Part shown: one piece after another, positions 23,954-30,659 of the stretch
Layout: the number at the start of each line of letters is the position of its first letter
How positions within the stretch are numbered: position 1 is the first letter of the stretch
From: Sphingomonadales bacterium
GTDB lineage: Bacteria > Pseudomonadota > Alphaproteobacteria > Sphingomonadales > Sphingomonadaceae
NCBI GenBank assembly: GCA_013297725.1
Contig: JAAFIB010000020.1
Span: forward strand, 1 to 37,991
Reading direction: 5' to 3'
DNA: 37,991 nt
Made by a program: the position numbers and the translations under genes
Notes under the pieces: model-generated
Told to the model about the DNA's origin: nothing
Seen by the model: the letters and a program-made list of their open reading frames with translations, nothing else
Databases searched by the model: none

Positions 23954-25471
23954 TCATAACTGGCCCAAAAACTGTGCCGAGTCAGCCTTTATCTCGGCCT
24001 TTCGCTCATCTGTGAAGCGATCATAGTTCCGCACCATTTGTGCCATGCGCGGATTGCTGGCGACGCGTTCGCGGTGGCGGACGATGAAGTCCCAATACAG
24101 ATAGTTGAACGGACATGCTTTTGCGCCCGCCTTTTCCTTCACGTCATATTTACAGCCCCGGCAATAATCCGACATGCGGTCAATATACGCACCGCTAGAG
24201 ATATAGGGTTTGGACGCGAGCAACCCGCCATCGGCAAATTGGCTCATTCCGACCACATTGGGCGCCTCGACCCATTCATAGGCATCGGCATAGACCGCCA
24301 GATACCATTCGTGCAGTGCGTAGGGATCGACGCCCGCCAGCAGCGCAAAATTACCCGTAACCATTAACCGCTGGATATGATGCGCATAGGCCTCGTCCCG
24401 GGTCTGTTCGACGCACGACCGCACACAGGCCATGTCGGTTTTCGCATCCCAATAGAATGATGGCAGCGCCCGCGTCGCACCCAGCGCATTGCGGCGGACA
24501 TAGTCCGGCCCCTCTCGCCAATAGATACCGCGCACATATTCGCGCCAGCCGATAATCTGACGGATAAAGCCCTCAACGGCATTCAGCGGCGCACGGCCCG
24601 CATCATATTCCGCCTCTGCAGCGCGGCAGATCGTCAGCGGATTCAGCAGCCCGCAATTGAGATATAGCCCCACAACCGCGTGATAGAGGAACTTCTCCGC
24701 CGCCAGCATTGCATCTTGATAGTCCCCAAATTGCGGCAGTGCGGTTTTCAGGAAATGCGCGAACGCTGCCTCTGCATCGGCGCGGGTCGCCCCGAACCGA
24801 AAGGGGTTCAGCGTGCCAAAATTATCGGCAAAGCGCGCCTCGACCAGATCAAGCACATCCTGCGTGATTGCGTCCGGCGTAAAGCGCAAGGGTTGCGGCA
24901 TCATCAGATCGCGGGCGGCGGGCTTGCGATTATCGTGATCGAAATTCCATTGGCCGCCAGTCGGCTTATCGCCATCCATCAGAATGTCTGTCTTGCGCCG
25001 CATATCGCGATAGAAATACTCCATGCGCAACGCTTTGCGACCCTCGGCCCAGTCTTCAAATTCTTTATGGCTGGCGATGAAGCGGTCATCGGGCAAAATC
25101 TCGACAGCAAAGGCCGCATCCAGCCCCTGTAATTCATCCAACAAGCGCCACTCGCCGGGCTCGGTGACGCGCACTGATGTTGCTCCATTCTGGGCTGCAA
25201 CTCTGAAAACTTCGCCGACCAATGACCCGCTGTTTTCGGGATCATCCAGCCGGGTATATTCAACCATCCAACCCGCCGCGCGCAGCTCATCGGCGAAATG
25301 CCGCATCGCGGAAAACAGAAATGCGATCTTCTTTTTATGATGCCGAACATAGCTTGCCTCGGCCATAACCTCTGCAATCAGCACGATGGAACTGGCTGGG
25401 TCTGCATCTTGCAATGACGAGATATCGGGCGTCAGTTGATCGCCGAGAATAAGGATAAGCTGTTTGGGCAT
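23954..25471 (-). CDS. Prokaryotic FeS cryptochrome/photolyase (PhrB family)
   Basis: 505 residues. LILILGDQLTPDISSLQDAD is the typical N-terminus of the FeS-BCP family. The four cluster cysteines are present: Cys349, Cys437, Cys440 and Cys453, each one residue before those of Agrobacterium PhrB (350, 438, 441, 454). These proteins bind FAD, a lumazine-type antenna and one 4Fe-4S cluster, and repair (6-4) photoproducts. Start ATG 25471; the longer frame to 25537 adds an unlikely N-terminus. It is followed by gntK 4 bases on. Confidence 0.93.
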   Translation of the reverse strand: MPKQLILILGDQLTPDISSLQDADPASSIVLIAEVMAEASYVRHHKKKIAFLFSAMRHFADELRAAGWMVEYTRLDDPENSGSLVGEVFRVAAQNGATSVRVTEPGEWRLLDELQGLDAAFAVEILPDDRFIASHKEFEDWAEGRKALRMEYFYRDMRRKTDILMDGDKPTGGQWNFDHDNRKPAARDLMMPQPLRFTPDAITQDVLDLVEARFADNFGTLNPFRFGATRADAEAAFAHFLKTALPQFGDYQDAMLAAEKFLYHAVVGLYLNCGLLNPLTICRAAEAEYDAGRAPLNAVEGFIRQIIGWREYVRGIYWREGPDYVRRNALGATRALPSFYWDAKTDMACVRSCVEQTRDEAYAHHIQRLMVTGNFALLAGVDPYALHEWYLAVYADAYEWVEAPNVVGMSQFADGGLLASKPYISSGAYIDRMSDYCRGCKYDVKEKAGAKACPFNYLYWDFIVRHRERVASNPRMAQMVRNYDRFTDERKAEIKADSAQFLGQL

Positions 25472-25559
25472 TAAAACTGCATAGCTCTGGCAACGCACCT
25501 GCACACTACAGCGGTTTGCTTGTGTTGGGCCAAACAAAACCGCCGCCTAAAGAATTTCG

Positions 25560-26027
25560 ATGACCCAGAAGCTACCTCCTTTGGCACCAACGGCGCTTCA
25601 GCTTGGCTATGCCGGATTACTGCCACAAGCATTCGCTGTGTTCCTACTGCTCGACGGCAGTAACCTGCGCTGGATCGCGAGCGCAGGTGGCTTTGGTTAT
25701 GCCGCAATCATCTTTAGCTTTCTGGGCGGTCTATGGTGGGCAATGGCAATGCTGAACCCTGCCGCCCCGCGCTGGATCTATGCCGCAGCGATTGCCCCCA
25801 GCCTGATCGCGCTTATGACATTTCTGCCATGGACATGGGGCTGGGATTGGCCGGGGCCGTCGTTAATGATCCTTGCTGCCGGACTTATCGCATCGCCCTT
25901 AATCGACAGACAGATTGTGCGGCATATAGAATTGCCAAGCGGCTGGATGCGGCTGCGATGGCATTTATCGCTGGGTCTAGGGGGCATGACAGCTATCTTA
26001 GCGATCGCTGCATTGGCCGAGGCTTAA
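25560..26027 (+). CDS. DUF3429 membrane protein
   Basis: 155 residues with about five hydrophobic segments and a FLGGLWWAMAML stretch, matching DUF3429, a family of small bacterial inner-membrane proteins of unknown function. The start is an ATG at 25560, 88 bases from the divergent photolyase start. Its stop overlaps the convergent 2Fe-2S gene stop by 4 bases. Confidence 0.8.
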   Translation: MTQKLPPLAPTALQLGYAGLLPQAFAVFLLLDGSNLRWIASAGGFGYAAIIFSFLGGLWWAMAMLNPAAPRWIYAAAIAPSLIALMTFLPWTWGWDWPGPSLMILAAGLIASPLIDRQIVRHIELPSGWMRLRWHLSLGLGGMTAILAIAALAEA

Positions 26028-26569
26028 TCGCCTTTGCGAACTTTGATCGCAGGGACGGCTGCTGCGGCATCCTCTGGTGTGATCCCCGGCGGCGGAACGG
26101 CAGCCAGAATCGATTCGCGCCGCATGACCCGCGCCGCCCTTTGCACAGCATCGCGAACACGGGGATAAACGCCGCAACGACAGATATTCGCGATCGCTTC
26201 GTCGATATCGGCATCGGTGGGATTAGCGTTACGTTTTAACAATGCCGCCGCTGCCATAATCATGCCCGGTGTGCAAAATCCGCATTGCACAGCGCCAGCG
26301 GCAACAAAGGCTTGTTGCAACGGATGGCTGCGATCAACCGACAGTTTTTCAATGGTGGTGACAAAGCGCCCCTCAGCCTCGGCAAGCGTAACCATGCAGG
26401 ATTTCAGCGCTTCTCCGTCGATATAGACTATGCACGCACCGCAATCACCCTGCCCGCAGCCGAATTTCGTTCCGGTCAGATTGGATGCGTCGCGCAGCGC
26501 CCATAACAGCGGTGTGGCCGAGTCCATCTTATACTCGACGGGACGATCATTTACGGTCAGCTTTGTCAT
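26024..26569 (-). CDS. 2Fe-2S small subunit, isoquinoline 1-oxidoreductase alpha type (orphan)
   Basis: 181 residues. A plant-type ferredoxin domain carries C38, C43, C46 and C58 (CGQGDCGAC...SC), and a second helical domain carries QCGFC and CRCGVYPRVR for the other 2Fe-2S cluster. It is the electron-transfer subunit of molybdenum hydroxylases such as IorA. The C-terminus is extended by about 25 residues relative to the paralogue at 34512-34994. No molybdopterin large subunit is adjacent: its neighbours are DUF3429 and rpsU. Start ATG 26569. Confidence 0.85.
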   Translation of the reverse strand: MTKLTVNDRPVEYKMDSATPLLWALRDASNLTGTKFGCGQGDCGACIVYIDGEALKSCMVTLAEAEGRFVTTIEKLSVDRSHPLQQAFVAAGAVQCGFCTPGMIMAAAALLKRNANPTDADIDEAIANICRCGVYPRVRDAVQRAARVMRRESILAAVPPPGITPEDAAAAVPAIKVRKGD

Positions 26570-26789
26570 TGGGCTGTGCTATGCCGAGCGAAGCGGCCAG
26601 ATGCAATAACACGTAGCCATAATACATCGCCATTTGGCCAGATTCAGGCTTGAATTTCCCACCAAAGCTCTTTAGGGGCCAGCATCGTTGACGCTGCAGC
26701 CTTTGCGGCGCTTTTCTTTTTTACCAAATCATGGGCGTTAGGGTATCGATTGATACTAAGCCGGCAAGAATGCGGAGTGTGGGTTTTTT

Positions 26790-26996
26790 ATGCAAATTAT
26801 GGTTCGCGAAAACAATGTTGATCAGGCGCTGCGCGCACTGAAAAAGAAATTGCAGCGCGAAGGCGTTTATCGCGAAATGAAATTGCGTCGGCATTTTGAA
26901 AAGCCATCGGAAAAGCGCGCTCGTGAAAAAGCTGCTGCTGTCCGCCGCGCTCGCAAGATGGAGCGTAAGCAACAAGAACGTGATGGCGCGAAATAG
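26790..26996 (+). CDS. rpsU: 30S ribosomal protein S21
   Basis: 68 residues, basic throughout, with [20 protein letters not shown] and [20 protein letters not shown], the alphaproteobacterial S21 sequence. S21 helps start-site selection on mRNA. ATG 26790 (MQIMVREN) is the family start; GGAG lies 12 bases upstream, rather far, with a T-run between. A classical terminator follows 32 bases after the stop. It is monocistronic. The 220 bases upstream contain no other feature that can be supported. Confidence 0.96.
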   Translation: MQIMVRENNVDQALRALKKKLQREGVYREMKLRRHFEKPSEKRAREKAAAVRRARKMERKQQERDGAK

Positions 26997-27028
26997 GCTT
27001 TGCCTTTTCGGCTAATGCGAAAAAGAGG

Positions 27029-27057
27029 GAGCGTCCGACATGGGCGCTCTTTTTTTT
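27029..27057 (+). terminator. Rho-independent terminator of rpsU
   Basis: GAGCGTCC (27029-27036), a 5-base loop and GGGCGCTC (27042-27049) are followed by an eight-T run. The stem has one G-T pair. This is the clearest intrinsic terminator on the plus strand in the window. Confidence 0.9.
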
Positions 27058-27103
27058 GTCCTGCGTTCCGCTAAAGAGCGTTATGTTTTAATTAGTCCGC
27101 ACT

Positions 27104-27170
27104 GGCCCTCTCCCCCACCCGACCACTCATGACCCTAAAATGTTTGGGTGGTCGGGTGGGGGAGAGGGCC
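27104..27170. repeat. Perfect 23-bp inverted repeat before the FKBP gene
   Basis: Bases 27104-27126 and 27148-27170 are exact reverse complements (GGCCCTCTCCCCC...CGACCAC and back) around a 21-base loop that includes TCATGA. A C-G and a T-G pair extend it outward. It lies 37 bases before the FKBP start codon. There is no T-run. It could be a dispersed repeat or a transcript-stabilising hairpin. Confidence 0.85.
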
Positions 27171-27207
27171 GGTGCGATGATCGTCCGAATGAAATGAGGA
27201 AAAATAT

Positions 27208-27888
27208 ATGTCCGTTACCACTGTTCCCATCCAGCCTATAAAAAAAGGGTCGATTGCCAAATTCTGGGTCGGCATCAGTGCGGTTATTTTGGCAGGCGGT
27301 GCGCTGGCCTATTTGGGAACGTCCTCAATCCGCAGCGAATACGCCAGCGACGATTCCTTTTTGGCAGACAATGCTGGTGAAAAAGGCGTGGTCACAACCA
27401 AATCGGGTTTGCAAATTCTGACGATTAAAGGCGGCGAAGGCAAATCGCCGACCGATGATGATATTGCGCTGGTCAAATATAAAGGCACGCTACGCGACGG
27501 CACCGTTTTTGACCAGAATGAACAAGCGCCTTTTCCTGTCAGCAGTGTTGTTCCCGGTTTCAGCGAAGCGTTGAAAAAGATGCAGGTTGGCGGGAACTAC
27601 AAAATCTGGATTCCCGGCAAGCTTGGTTATGGCGAAAATCCGCCACAAAATCCGCAAACCGGCCAGCCCGCATTTGAACCCAATGCGACCTTGATTTTCG
27701 AGGTTGAGCTGCTCGATTTCCGTTCACGCGCCGAAGTAGAGGCGATGCAAAAGCAACAAGAAGCCATGCAGAAAAAGCAAGGCGGCGCAGCACCTCAAGG
27801 GGGTGCACCGGGTGGCCCGCAGGGCGGCCTACCGCCAGAACTGCAAGCCCAGCTAGAGGCGCAGATGCGCGCGCAGCAGGGACAGTAA
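27208..27888 (+). CDS. FKBP-type peptidyl-prolyl isomerase, membrane-anchored
   Basis: 226 residues. A short cytoplasmic start is followed by one membrane helix (about 20-38), then a linker and an FKBP domain (about 65-170) with VKYKGTLRDGTVFD, GFSEALKKMQVGG and PGKLGYG, the FKBP core motifs. The C-terminus (about 175-226) is rich in Gln, Ala, Gly and Pro and is likely disordered. It is probably a periplasmic folding helper. Start ATG 27208 with GAGGAAAA just upstream. Confidence 0.92.
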   Translation: MSVTTVPIQPIKKGSIAKFWVGISAVILAGGALAYLGTSSIRSEYASDDSFLADNAGEKGVVTTKSGLQILTIKGGEGKSPTDDDIALVKYKGTLRDGTVFDQNEQAPFPVSSVVPGFSEALKKMQVGGNYKIWIPGKLGYGENPPQNPQTGQPAFEPNATLIFEVELLDFRSRAEVEAMQKQQEAMQKKQGGAAPQGGAPGGPQGGLPPELQAQLEAQMRAQQGQ

Positions 27889-27900
27889 GCCTACACTATC

Positions 27901-27926
27901 CAATTACCCCGCCCCAATTACCCCGC
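27901..27926. repeat. Small tandem duplication at the GST stop codon
   Basis: CAATTACCCCGC occurs at 27901-27912 and again at 27915-27926 with a 14-base period. On the minus strand each copy includes a TAA; the GST gene ends at the one in 27918-27920. A replication-slippage duplication is the likely origin. Confidence 0.7.
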
Positions 27927-28835
27927 AATGACAATTTGGCCAATGCGGGGAAAGTGGACATTGACCGGTCCAGCCTGTGCGCCTTCGCGGCGGATGGTGA
28001 TACCACCGGATTCGCAGCGTAACAGCGCACCCGCGACCGGATCATCGCCCGAAGTTTCGGTCTTTATCCTGACAGGATGACCAACAGTCTGCCCCACCTC
28101 GACCGGCCCTGAAATATCGGCAGGTGTGGCGGCGGCGGCAACGGCAATTGCTTCATCGGCATTCGATTCGATCACCTCGCCATGGCCAATGGCACGGACA
28201 CGCCCAAACCACGCCGCCAATGCGGGCCGTGCAAAGATGCCATCAGCAAATTCCTTGGCAAAGGGCATCGCTGTCAAAAACCAAAGGTTCATATAAAGTG
28301 CCAGATCGCCATGACCCGGCGCATCACCACCAATAAAGGCGCGGCCATCGTTTAACGTCTGTTCCAGCCAATCGGCATTGGCCGTCACTTGCGTTTCCAG
28401 ATGCGGTGCGACCACAGGCATCTGATCGAAATCGAACCCAACAAAGCGCCGCTTACGATCTTCGGCAAATCCCGGCGCCAGAACGCCCGGAGGAATGCTG
28501 CGCATCGCGGCACCCACATGTGCGCCGAATTGACCTGCTCCTGCCCAACCAGCGATCATCCGGTGCAACTGGCCAAGCGGTGCGGGGTATAGGCTGGGGC
28601 TAGGGTGCAAAGCCTCAAGCGCATCCATGATCGCGGCAGTATCGCAGTAAATTTCAGCGTCAATCTGCAGCACCGGCGTGCGCGCATAGCCGCCGGTCAG
28701 TTCTACCAACTGCGGCTTCGGCATCATATTAGGGATGATGACGGAGCGCCAACGCAGCTGCTTGACCCCCAAAGCAACGCGGATCAGCTCAGCAAAAGGT
28801 GAGGTTTCGTAGTGATGTAGGATGATTTCGGGCAT
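27918..28835 (-). CDS. Glutathione S-transferase family protein
   Basis: 305 residues, longer than a standard GST. The N-terminal thioredoxin-like domain (about 1-75) begins ILHHYETSPFAELIRVALG with TPVLQID and the YCDTAAIMDAL segment (glutathione contacts by family position). A helical domain follows (about 90-210). The last 80 residues are an added beta-rich domain (VGQTVGHPVRIKTE...GPVNVHFPRIG), seen in some proteobacterial GST-like proteins. The substrate is unknown. Start ATG 28835. It faces the FKBP gene convergently and the VapBC operon divergently. Confidence 0.83.
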   Translation of the reverse strand: MPEIILHHYETSPFAELIRVALGVKQLRWRSVIIPNMMPKPQLVELTGGYARTPVLQIDAEIYCDTAAIMDALEALHPSPSLYPAPLGQLHRMIAGWAGAGQFGAHVGAAMRSIPPGVLAPGFAEDRKRRFVGFDFDQMPVVAPHLETQVTANADWLEQTLNDGRAFIGGDAPGHGDLALYMNLWFLTAMPFAKEFADGIFARPALAAWFGRVRAIGHGEVIESNADEAIAVAAAATPADISGPVEVGQTVGHPVRIKTETSGDDPVAGALLRCESGGITIRREGAQAGPVNVHFPRIGQIVIAG

Positions 28836-28865
28836 TGGTCTCTCCTTAACTTCCGGTCTTTGATC

Positions 28866-28894
28866 TTGTTTGGCGTTTAGTCATAAGCTATGTT
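28866..28894 (+). promoter_or_regulatory. Promoter of vapBC
   Basis: TTGTTT (28866-28871) and TATGTT (28889-28894) are 17 bases apart, a sigma-70-type pair. The start of transcription would be near 28901, about 25 bases before the antitoxin ATG. The operator palindrome overlaps the -10 box. Confidence 0.5.
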
Positions 28895-28909
28895 GCAACA
28901 GTTGCAACA
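28891..28909. promoter_or_regulatory. Candidate VapB operator, TGTTGCAACA repeats
   Basis: TGTTGCAACAGTTGCAACA is a palindromic 10-mer followed directly by a 9-base repeat of it. It overlaps the -10 box of the predicted promoter and precedes the antitoxin start by 16 bases, as expected for autorepression by the toxin-antitoxin complex. Confidence 0.5.
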
Positions 28910-28925
28910 ATTTGGAGTATGCGCC

Positions 28926-29171
28926 ATGGGCGTTATGTCGATCCGTGAGTTTAACAAAAATGCATCCGCCGCCTTTGCAAAAGTGCAGGCAGGCGAGACG
29001 CTCGACATCACCAAAAATGGCGAAGTGATCGCCGAAATTCGGCCCAAGCGTAAAAACCGGATGGATGATCCCAAATTCCGCGCGGCTTATGAACGGATGG
29101 TTGAGCGAATGGAGCGCGGTATTCCCGGTCTATCCGGGCCCGCAACCTATGAAGAGCGGACCGGTCGTTGA
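28926..29171 (+). CDS. vapB: Type II antitoxin, Phd/YefM-VapB type
   Basis: 81 residues. SIREFNKNASAAFAKVQAGE and ITKNGEVIAEI are the Phd/YefM DNA-binding fold segments; the C-terminal half (about 45-81) is the toxin-binding tail. Start ATG 28926 has GGAG at 28913-28916; the frame also reads back to 28890 through the operator, an unlikely start. Its stop overlaps the PIN toxin start (TTGA). It likely represses its own operon with the toxin. Confidence 0.85.
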   Translation: MGVMSIREFNKNASAAFAKVQAGETLDITKNGEVIAEIRPKRKNRMDDPKFRAAYERMVERMERGIPGLSGPATYEERTGR

Positions 29172-29614
29172 TTGCGTTTGATACGAATATATTGGTTTAT
29201 GCGCAGCAAGCAAATGACAGTCATAATCGCCACCAAGTGGCTGAGAGCATTGTGCGCCAGACGGGACTTTTAGGCGGAATAATTCCGGTGCAAGTGCTCG
29301 GCGAGTTCCTGAATGTATGCAAATCTAAGCTCAAAATTGCGCCCCTCGACGCAATCGGACAGGTTCAGGATTATCTCGAAGTTTTCGAATGCCCCCAGAC
29401 AACCGTATCAGATGTAACCGATGCCGCGATGCTGGCCGAACAGATGAAGCTATCCTATTTCGACGCCCTGATTTTAACTGTCGTCCGGCGGTCCGGAGCG
29501 AGCATATTTCTCTCGGAAGATATGCACGATGGGCTAGAGATTGACGGCTTACGTATCGTCAATCCTTTCGCCTCTGGGAACGGTGCTTTGCTCGCTGATC
29601 ATTTAGGCTTTTAA
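29168..29614 (+). CDS. vapC: Type II toxin, PIN-domain ribonuclease (VapC type)
   Basis: 148 residues. The acidic PIN active site is visible: D5 in FDTNILVYA, E46 in VLGEF, D99 in SYFDALIL, and D118 in SEDMHDG. PIN toxins are Mg-dependent RNases that cleave tRNA or rRNA. The start is TTG at 29168, overlapping the antitoxin stop by 4 bases, with no other in-frame start that keeps D5, so low translation and coupling are likely. All catalytic residues are present, so the toxin should be active. Confidence 0.88.
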   Translation: MIAFDTNILVYAQQANDSHNRHQVAESIVRQTGLLGGIIPVQVLGEFLNVCKSKLKIAPLDAIGQVQDYLEVFECPQTTVSDVTDAAMLAEQMKLSYFDALILTVVRRSGASIFLSEDMHDGLEIDGLRIVNPFASGNGALLADHLGF

Positions 29615-29630
29615 CGCATATCAGCATATT

Positions 29631-29652
29631 TTTGTTGTGTTAACACAACAAA
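29631..29652. promoter_or_regulatory. 22-bp perfect palindrome before the XRE regulator
   Basis: TTTGTTGTGTT followed by its exact reverse complement, with no spacer. It lies 18 bases before the ATG at 29670. It is a likely operator for the XRE protein encoded next, and it starts 16 bases after the vapC stop. Confidence 0.65.
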
Positions 29653-29669
29653 TCGTGCATATGAATTGC

Positions 29670-29918
29670 ATGAATACTGAAATTCACAACCGAATCGCCG
29701 TTTTCCGTGCCGAACGAGGGATGACCCGCAAGGAGCTTGCGGAGGCAGTAGAGGTGAACCCGCAAACCATCGGATATTTGGAACGCGGCGATTACAAACC
29801 GAGCCTTGAGCTCGGTATGAAGATTGCTGCGATTTTCGACGTGCCGGTGGAAATGCTCTTTTCATTCGAACCATTTGAAAGCGTCGCGGCAGCCCTGCGG
29901 CGATCAGGAGAAAATTGA
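29670..29918 (+). CDS. XRE-family transcriptional regulator
   Basis: 82 residues. A Cro/CI helix-turn-helix spans about 19-41 (MTRKELAEAVEVNPQTIGYL), followed by PSLELGMKIAAIFDVPVEMLF, the standard XRE end. It is a YozG-like single-domain regulator. The start is taken as ATG 29670 (MNTEIHNR), the usual family N-terminus; ATG 29661 is also in frame. No clear ribosome site is seen for either. The next gene's ATG overlaps its stop codon (ATGA). The upstream palindrome suggests autoregulation. Confidence 0.85.
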   Translation: MNTEIHNRIAVFRAERGMTRKELAEAVEVNPQTIGYLERGDYKPSLELGMKIAAIFDVPVEMLFSFEPFESVAAALRRSGEN

Positions 29919-30418
29919 TGACACAACAAAAAACCATAAGCGAGCAATTACAAAGCCGATCAGGGCCCGTGTGGCGCTGGATCGCATGGGGCTTAGTATT
30001 CTTGAACTTTCTGGTTCTCGTGCAATGTCTGTTTTCAACCGTTCGATCCGACCTATGGGCCGACAAGGAACCGCTGTCGCAGTTTACATTCCTCAGTATC
30101 GCTATCGTGATGCTGTCGATTACACCCTTTGCCCGTTCGATCTGGCTTGGCAAAGAGGCCATTCAATTTGACGATATTGACGAATACGAGCGCGCCGTAA
30201 ACCAGCGCGTCATGGGCAAAGCCTATCGAACAACAGGAATTGCGATGGTCGTGGTGCTGTTCCTGTTGATGCTAGTCGGTGACTTTGTGGACATCAAATT
30301 GACAGGTGTATCTGGCGGTTACTGGCTGATGTGGTTTGCACAGATGTTTTTTAGCTTACCTGTCATTTACGCAGGGTTTGAACCAAGCGCAGCAGCCAGC
30401 GACAACGAGGAAGATTGA
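29918..30418 (+). CDS. Four-TM membrane protein coupled to the XRE regulator
   Basis: 166 residues with four hydrophobic segments (about 20-42, 56-76, 106-124, 133-153) and an acidic tail (ASDNEED). The cytoplasmic loop between segments 2 and 3 is charged (DDIDEYERAVNQRVMGKAYR). Start ATG 29918 overlaps the regulator stop (ATGA) and has AGGAG at 29906-29910. No named family is certain; pairs of an XRE regulator with a small multi-TM protein are widespread in bacteria and archaea (compare DUF2178), and the membrane partner may sense or sequester the regulator. Confidence 0.7.
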   Translation: MTQQKTISEQLQSRSGPVWRWIAWGLVFLNFLVLVQCLFSTVRSDLWADKEPLSQFTFLSIAIVMLSITPFARSIWLGKEAIQFDDIDEYERAVNQRVMGKAYRTTGIAMVVVLFLLMLVGDFVDIKLTGVSGGYWLMWFAQMFFSLPVIYAGFEPSAAASDNEED

Positions 30419-30659
30419 CTACGCCGTTGCCTCTTCAATCGCAGCCTTGCTCGACGATTATTTTGGCTCCGTTCTTTGAACCATTGAGTTTCATCGCCGA
30501 GGAGAAGAGGAGCCAGCAGCCATAGCTTATTGAATTTTTTGCTTTTCATTTGTGTTCCCCGAAATCAGGTGAACACTTCCCATATGCACATCAAAACATC
30601 TGTCCAATAGGTTATGCTTTTTGTTGGGGAGAGGACTGTGGACAAAGCGCCTATTTCAA

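Noticed and set aside
26743-26756. GTATC-GATT-GATAC palindrome upstream of rpsU
   Set aside because: Only 5-bp half-sites with no second copy; not enough to call an operator.
30367-30549. 60-residue Arg/Lys-rich frame on the minus strand
   Set aside because: It overlaps the end of the four-TM protein gene, has no ribosome site or recognisable family, and its basic composition is common in spurious frames. The rest of 30419-30659 shows nothing else supportable.
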